A DNA stretch of 8,266 nt from an uncultured Eubacteriales bacterium (GTDB lineage Bacteria > Bacillota > Clostridia > UMGS1810). The number at the start of each line of letters is the position of its first letter. Position 1 is the stretch's first letter. Positions 6,441 through 8,266 of this stretch are shown one piece after another. The notes under the pieces are model-generated. The model was given only the letters and a program-made list of their open reading frames with translations. It had not been told where the DNA came from and did no database searches. Made by a program: the position numbers and the translations under genes. The stretch spans positions 1 to 8,266 of the forward strand of contig CABUQL010000040.1 in NCBI GenBank assembly GCA_902493665.1, written 5' to 3'.

Positions 6441-6779
6441 ATGAATTATGAAATTATGGGAAAAAATATTGCACGCATCAGAAACAAAAATCATTTGACA
6501 CAGGAACAGCTTGCAGAAAAAATAAATATTTCAACGGTTTTTGTAAGCCAAATTGAAACTGCCGTAAGAAAACCAAGTCTTGAAACCATATATAAAATTT
6601 CAATTGCGTTAAATACAACAATCGACAATCTTATCAGCAATAATACTTTGCAAGCCAAGTATGATGAGATAAAGCTGCTTTTACAAGATAAAAACAACGA
6701 CGAAATTTCATTTATACTAAATATTTTAAGAGAAATTTGCTCAAATATTAAAGACGGTCAAATTATAAACAAAGAATAA
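6441..6779 (+). CDS. Xre-family (HTH_3) transcriptional regulator
   Basis: A 112-residue DNA-binding protein. The N-terminal helix-turn-helix domain of the lambda-repressor type covers about residues 7-60: GKNIARIRNKNHLTQEQLAE (7-26) gives helices 1 and 2, and INISTVFVSQIETAVRKPSL (28-47) holds the turn and recognition helix, followed by IYKISIALNTTIDNLIS. The remaining 45 residues form a helical tail (KYDEIKLLLQDKN...ISFILNILREIC), probably for dimer contacts; no sensor domain is recognisable. The ATG follows AGGTGGTAAT, a strong site. It faces away from the membrane/stalk-protein operon across 149 bases containing a perfect promoter and inverted repeats, so I infer it represses that operon and perhaps itself. 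Confidence 0.9.
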   Translation: MNYEIMGKNIARIRNKNHLTQEQLAEKINISTVFVSQIETAVRKPSLETIYKISIALNTTIDNLISNNTLQAKYDEIKLLLQDKNNDEISFILNILREICSNIKDGQIINKE

Positions 6780-6795
6780 TATGCAAATAAAAAAC

Positions 6796-6842
6796 AACAC
6801 AGAAAAAAGCATCGGCTTACCCTCGATGCTTTTTTCTGTGTT
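6796..6842. terminator. Bidirectional terminator between the Xre gene and the GH13 remnant
   Basis: A perfect 19-base-pair hairpin (arms 6796-6814 and 6824-6842, starting AACACAGAAAAAAGCATCG) with a nine-base loop. It lies 16 bases after the Xre stop codon. On the minus strand it is followed by GTTTTTTATTT, so it would also terminate the GH13 remnant; on the plus strand the T tract is shorter (TATTAT). Confidence 0.88.
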
Positions 6843-6875
6843 TATTATGGATTCAATACTTAGAAATTATCTGTT

Positions 6876-7248
6876 TTACATATACACCGCATATTCGCAA
6901 GGACCCAAATGCAGTCCGCCGGTGATACTTTCATTTTTTCCGTTTGTTAAAATCAATTCTTTATTCTTCGAAATAGCGATTTTTACATCAGTTTCGCATT
7001 TTTTTGCGTTGCCGACAAACAGGATTTCCTGTTTTTGAAGATATCTGTCTGGGACTGTGATTTTCCATGCTGTCATCTTCTTCAAATATCGGGCAAAGAT
7101 ACATTATATTAAAACCCAATTCTTTAAGGAACGGGAGTTCTTCTGTTATGGCATTTATTGTGCCTTCCTTTGAAAATGTTCTCGGGTTTATTTGATATAT
7201 AGCGTTTTTATTCAGCCAGTCAGGAGATATAATTGCAGCTTTTTTCAT
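6876..7248 (-). pseudogene. GH13 alpha-amylase family gene with internal deletion
   Basis: Starting at an ATG at 7248 with GGAGTGAT upstream, the first 60 codons read as the beginning of a glycoside hydrolase family 13 enzyme: WLNKNAIYQINPRTFS, then a helix, then LGFNIMYLCPIFEEDDS, a typical second-strand motif of the (beta/alpha)8 barrel. The frame then runs into unrelated sequence and stops at 6988. In another minus-strand frame, from about 7070 down to 6876, about 67 codons read like the C-terminal beta-sandwich of the same family (AWKITVPDRYLQKQEILFVG ... GGLHLGPCEYAVYM). Normal members are roughly 450-600 residues, so the barrel core with all catalytic residues is missing and the frame is broken at about 7066-7072. 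A promoter lies directly upstream. The product cannot be an active enzyme. Confidence 0.87.
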
Positions 7249-8013
7249 AATATCACTCCGTTATTCATTTTAAGATTTTTCTATTATATAACGCTAAGAT
7301 CACACATACAACCGAAAAAAAGCAAATACCATACACCAAACCGTCCGTTTCACATATTGACCAAACGTATCAGCGGTTTCAGCGATATGATATTTGAAAA
7401 GAATACATATAAAATTGACTGCAATGATTTAATATACATTCCCGCAAACAAAGAATATTTAAGACAAAGCTACGGCGATGAAGAAATAATAGCCATACAT
7501 TTTAACATACTGAACAAAAACATTTTTTCGCCCGAATGTATAAAAGTTGACTCAATCAGGTGCAATGACGCTTTTCGCAAAATATATGATTTGTGGAAAA
7601 ACAGAGAAAACGGATACAGATACAAATGCGCATCTGTTTTGTACGAATACTTAAGCAGTATTATTACCAAAAACCATCCTTCGCAAAATTATTTAAGACT
7701 TGAAAAATCAATAAATTATATTGAAAACAATCTGGATAAGAGTATTTGCGTAAAAGAGCTTGCAAAAATGTGCAATTTATGCGAAAGCCAATACAGAAAA
7801 CTTTTCAGACTTGAGCTCGGCGTTTCCCCCGTTAAATATATTAACAAGCTGCGCATCAATTCAGCTTTAATTAAAATTTCAAGCAAATTTTACACAATGT
7901 CGCAAATATCTGAAATGTGCGGTTTTTCGGAGCAGAAATATTTTAACAAAGTATTTAAAGAAGAAACCGGCAAAACTCCGTCGCAATATAAAAAAGAACT
8001 TCTCTGTTTGTAA
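7192..8013 (+). CDS. AraC-family transcriptional regulator, start not resolved (probably 5'-degraded)
   Basis: The frame is open from 7192 to 8013, but plausible protein begins only near 7297, where RSHIQPKKSKYHTPNRPFHI leads into a cupin-like effector domain (KRISGFSDMIFE, then CNDLIYIPANKEYLRQSY and IIAIHFNIL). The C-terminal AraC/XylS DNA-binding domain is intact (about the last 105 residues): LEKSINYIENNLDKS, the first helix-turn-helix KELAKMCNLCESQYRKLFR, then the second ISEMCGFSEQKYFNKVFKEE and the family ending GKTPSQYKKEL. The start is the problem: the only candidates are TTG at 7192 (inside the divergent gene), TTG at 7357 and ATG at 7387 (inside the cupin), none with a ribosome binding site. 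It would normally regulate the adjacent GH13 gene, now broken. Confidence 0.8.
   Translation: MIYSVFIQPVRRYNCSFFHNITPLFILRFFYYITLRSHIQPKKSKYHTPNRPFHILTKRISGFSDMIFEKNTYKIDCNDLIYIPANKEYLRQSYGDEEIIAIHFNILNKNIFSPECIKVDSIRCNDAFRKIYDLWKNRENGYRYKCASVLYEYLSSIITKNHPSQNYLRLEKSINYIENNLDKSICVKELAKMCNLCESQYRKLFRLELGVSPVKYINKLRINSALIKISSKFYTMSQISEMCGFSEQKYFNKVFKEETGKTPSQYKKELLCL
7283..7311 (-). promoter_or_regulatory. Promoter of the GH13 remnant
   Basis: On the minus strand TTGTAT (7311-7306) is followed after 17 bases by a perfect TATAAT (7288-7283), with the ATG 35 bases after the -10 box. The promoter survives although its gene is broken. It overlaps the 5' part of the divergent AraC reading frame, which is unusual for such a pair. 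Confidence 0.6.
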
Positions 8014-8020
8014 ATTATAA

Positions 8021-8060
8021 AAAACAGTCAAAACAAATTAATCTGTCTTGACTGCTTTTT
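8021..8060 (+). terminator. Terminator after the AraC gene
   Basis: CAGTCAA (8025-8031) pairs with TTGACTG (8048-8054) and the stem is extended by flanking A and T bases; the plus-strand side ends in CTTTTTGC. The stem is short and the loop long, so it is weaker than the others in the window. It lies eight bases after the AraC stop codon. Confidence 0.65.
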
Positions 8061-8071
8061 GCAAAATAAAA

Positions 8072-8098
8072 ATCGGAACAAGCAAAACTTGTTCCGAT
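8072..8098 (-). terminator. Terminator after the tRNA genes
   Basis: A perfect 11-base-pair hairpin (ATCGGAACAAG, loop CAAAA, complementary arm) directly after the tRNA-Cys 3' end. On the minus strand it is followed by TTTTTATTTT. It stops tRNA transcription before the convergent AraC gene. Confidence 0.85.
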
Positions 8099-8099
8099 G

Positions 8100-8173
8100 T
8101 GGAGGCGCCAACCAGATTTGAACTGGTGATAAAGGTGTTGCAGACCTCTGCCTTACCTCTTGGCTATGGCGCC
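8100..8173 (-). tRNA. tRNA-Cys (anticodon GCA)
   Basis: A 74-base tRNA with encoded CCA. The acceptor arm GGCGCCA pairs with TGGCGCC, followed by discriminator T and CCA at the 3' end (8102-8100). The D arm is GCC...GGC, the anticodon stem GAGGT/ACCTT encloses the loop CTGCAAC with anticodon GCA, and the T arm ACCAG/CTGGT encloses TTCAAAT. All stems form, so it should be functional. Confidence 0.95.
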
Positions 8174-8179
8174 ATAAAT

Positions 8180-8209
8180 CAAAAGACGCATTTTGCAATA
8201 CGTCTTTTG
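8180..8209 (-). terminator. Hairpin between tRNA-Gly and tRNA-Cys
   Basis: A perfect nine-base-pair stem (CAAAAGACG with CGTCTTTTG, 12-base loop) fills most of the 41-base gap between the two tRNA genes. The T-rich arm and following ATTTAT make a partial terminator or an RNA processing element possible. Which of these is correct cannot be decided from the sequence. Confidence 0.45.
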
Positions 8210-8214
8210 TAAAA

Positions 8215-8266
8215 TGGAGCGGAAGACGAGATTCGAACTCGCGACGTTCACCTTGGCAAGGTGACG
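8215..8266 (-). tRNA. tRNA-Gly (anticodon GCC), partial
   Basis: The 3' 52 bases of a tRNA cut by the window edge. The anticodon stem TCACC/GGTGA encloses the loop TTGCCAA with anticodon GCC. The T arm GCGAG/CTCGT (last pair G-T) encloses TTCGAAT, and the 3' end is TTCCGC, discriminator T, then CCA (8217-8215). The 5' acceptor and D arm lie beyond 8266. Confidence 0.92.

Noticed and set aside
8100..8266. tRNA genes as an integration site of a mobile element
   Set aside because: No integrase, excisionase or duplicated tRNA end is visible in the window.
1..8266. CRISPR array, insertion sequence or transposase
   Set aside because: No regularly spaced repeats, terminal inverted repeats or transposase-like proteins were seen on either strand.

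Overview
The window is AT-rich and looks like chromosomal DNA of a low-GC Gram-positive bacterium of the class Clostridia. The supporting signs are strong purine-rich ribosome binding sites (AGGTGG, GGAGG), sigma-A type promoters with 17-base spacers, lipoboxes, a YerB/DUF3048 lipoprotein, a copper-amine-oxidase-like stalk-domain protein, and tRNA genes with encoded CCA ends. The species cannot be named from the sequence.

Layout. Positions 1-2788 (minus strand) hold seven tightly spaced small genes; the last runs off the left edge. They read as one operon from a promoter at 2876-2904. Every product starts with a membrane anchor or lipoprotein signal, yet the exported domains are unrelated: a DUF4829-like domain, a possible beta-sandwich, a DUF3997-like lipoprotein, an unknown, a BamE/SmpA-like domain and a possible PepSY-like domain. 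Positions 2935-5023 (minus) hold a two-gene operon, a sugar isomerase/epimerase-like TIM barrel followed by a YerB-like lipoprotein, with its own near-consensus promoter and a hairpin terminator. Positions 5044-6353 (minus) hold a four-helix membrane protein and a secreted stalk-domain/DUF4352-like protein, behind a perfect consensus promoter. A small Xre repressor is transcribed divergently from 6441. The shared intergenic region carries inverted TATAGC-type repeats that look like its operator.

Positions 6796-7311 (minus) are the wreck of a GH13 alpha-amylase family gene: about 60 N-terminal codons are fused out of frame to about 67 C-terminal codons, so the catalytic core is gone. The divergent AraC-family regulator (to 8013, plus) has an intact DNA-binding domain but no convincing start codon or ribosome binding site. 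Together they look like a decaying regulator-enzyme pair for sugar use. The right end holds tRNA-Cys and a partial tRNA-Gly (minus), separated from the AraC gene by two terminators facing opposite ways.

The best candidates for something undescribed are the seven-gene cluster of unrelated membrane-anchored small proteins, which could be a poly-immunity or envelope-protection locus, and the Xre-controlled membrane/stalk-protein pair. Both functions are inferences. No toxin, transposase, integrase or CRISPR array is visible.
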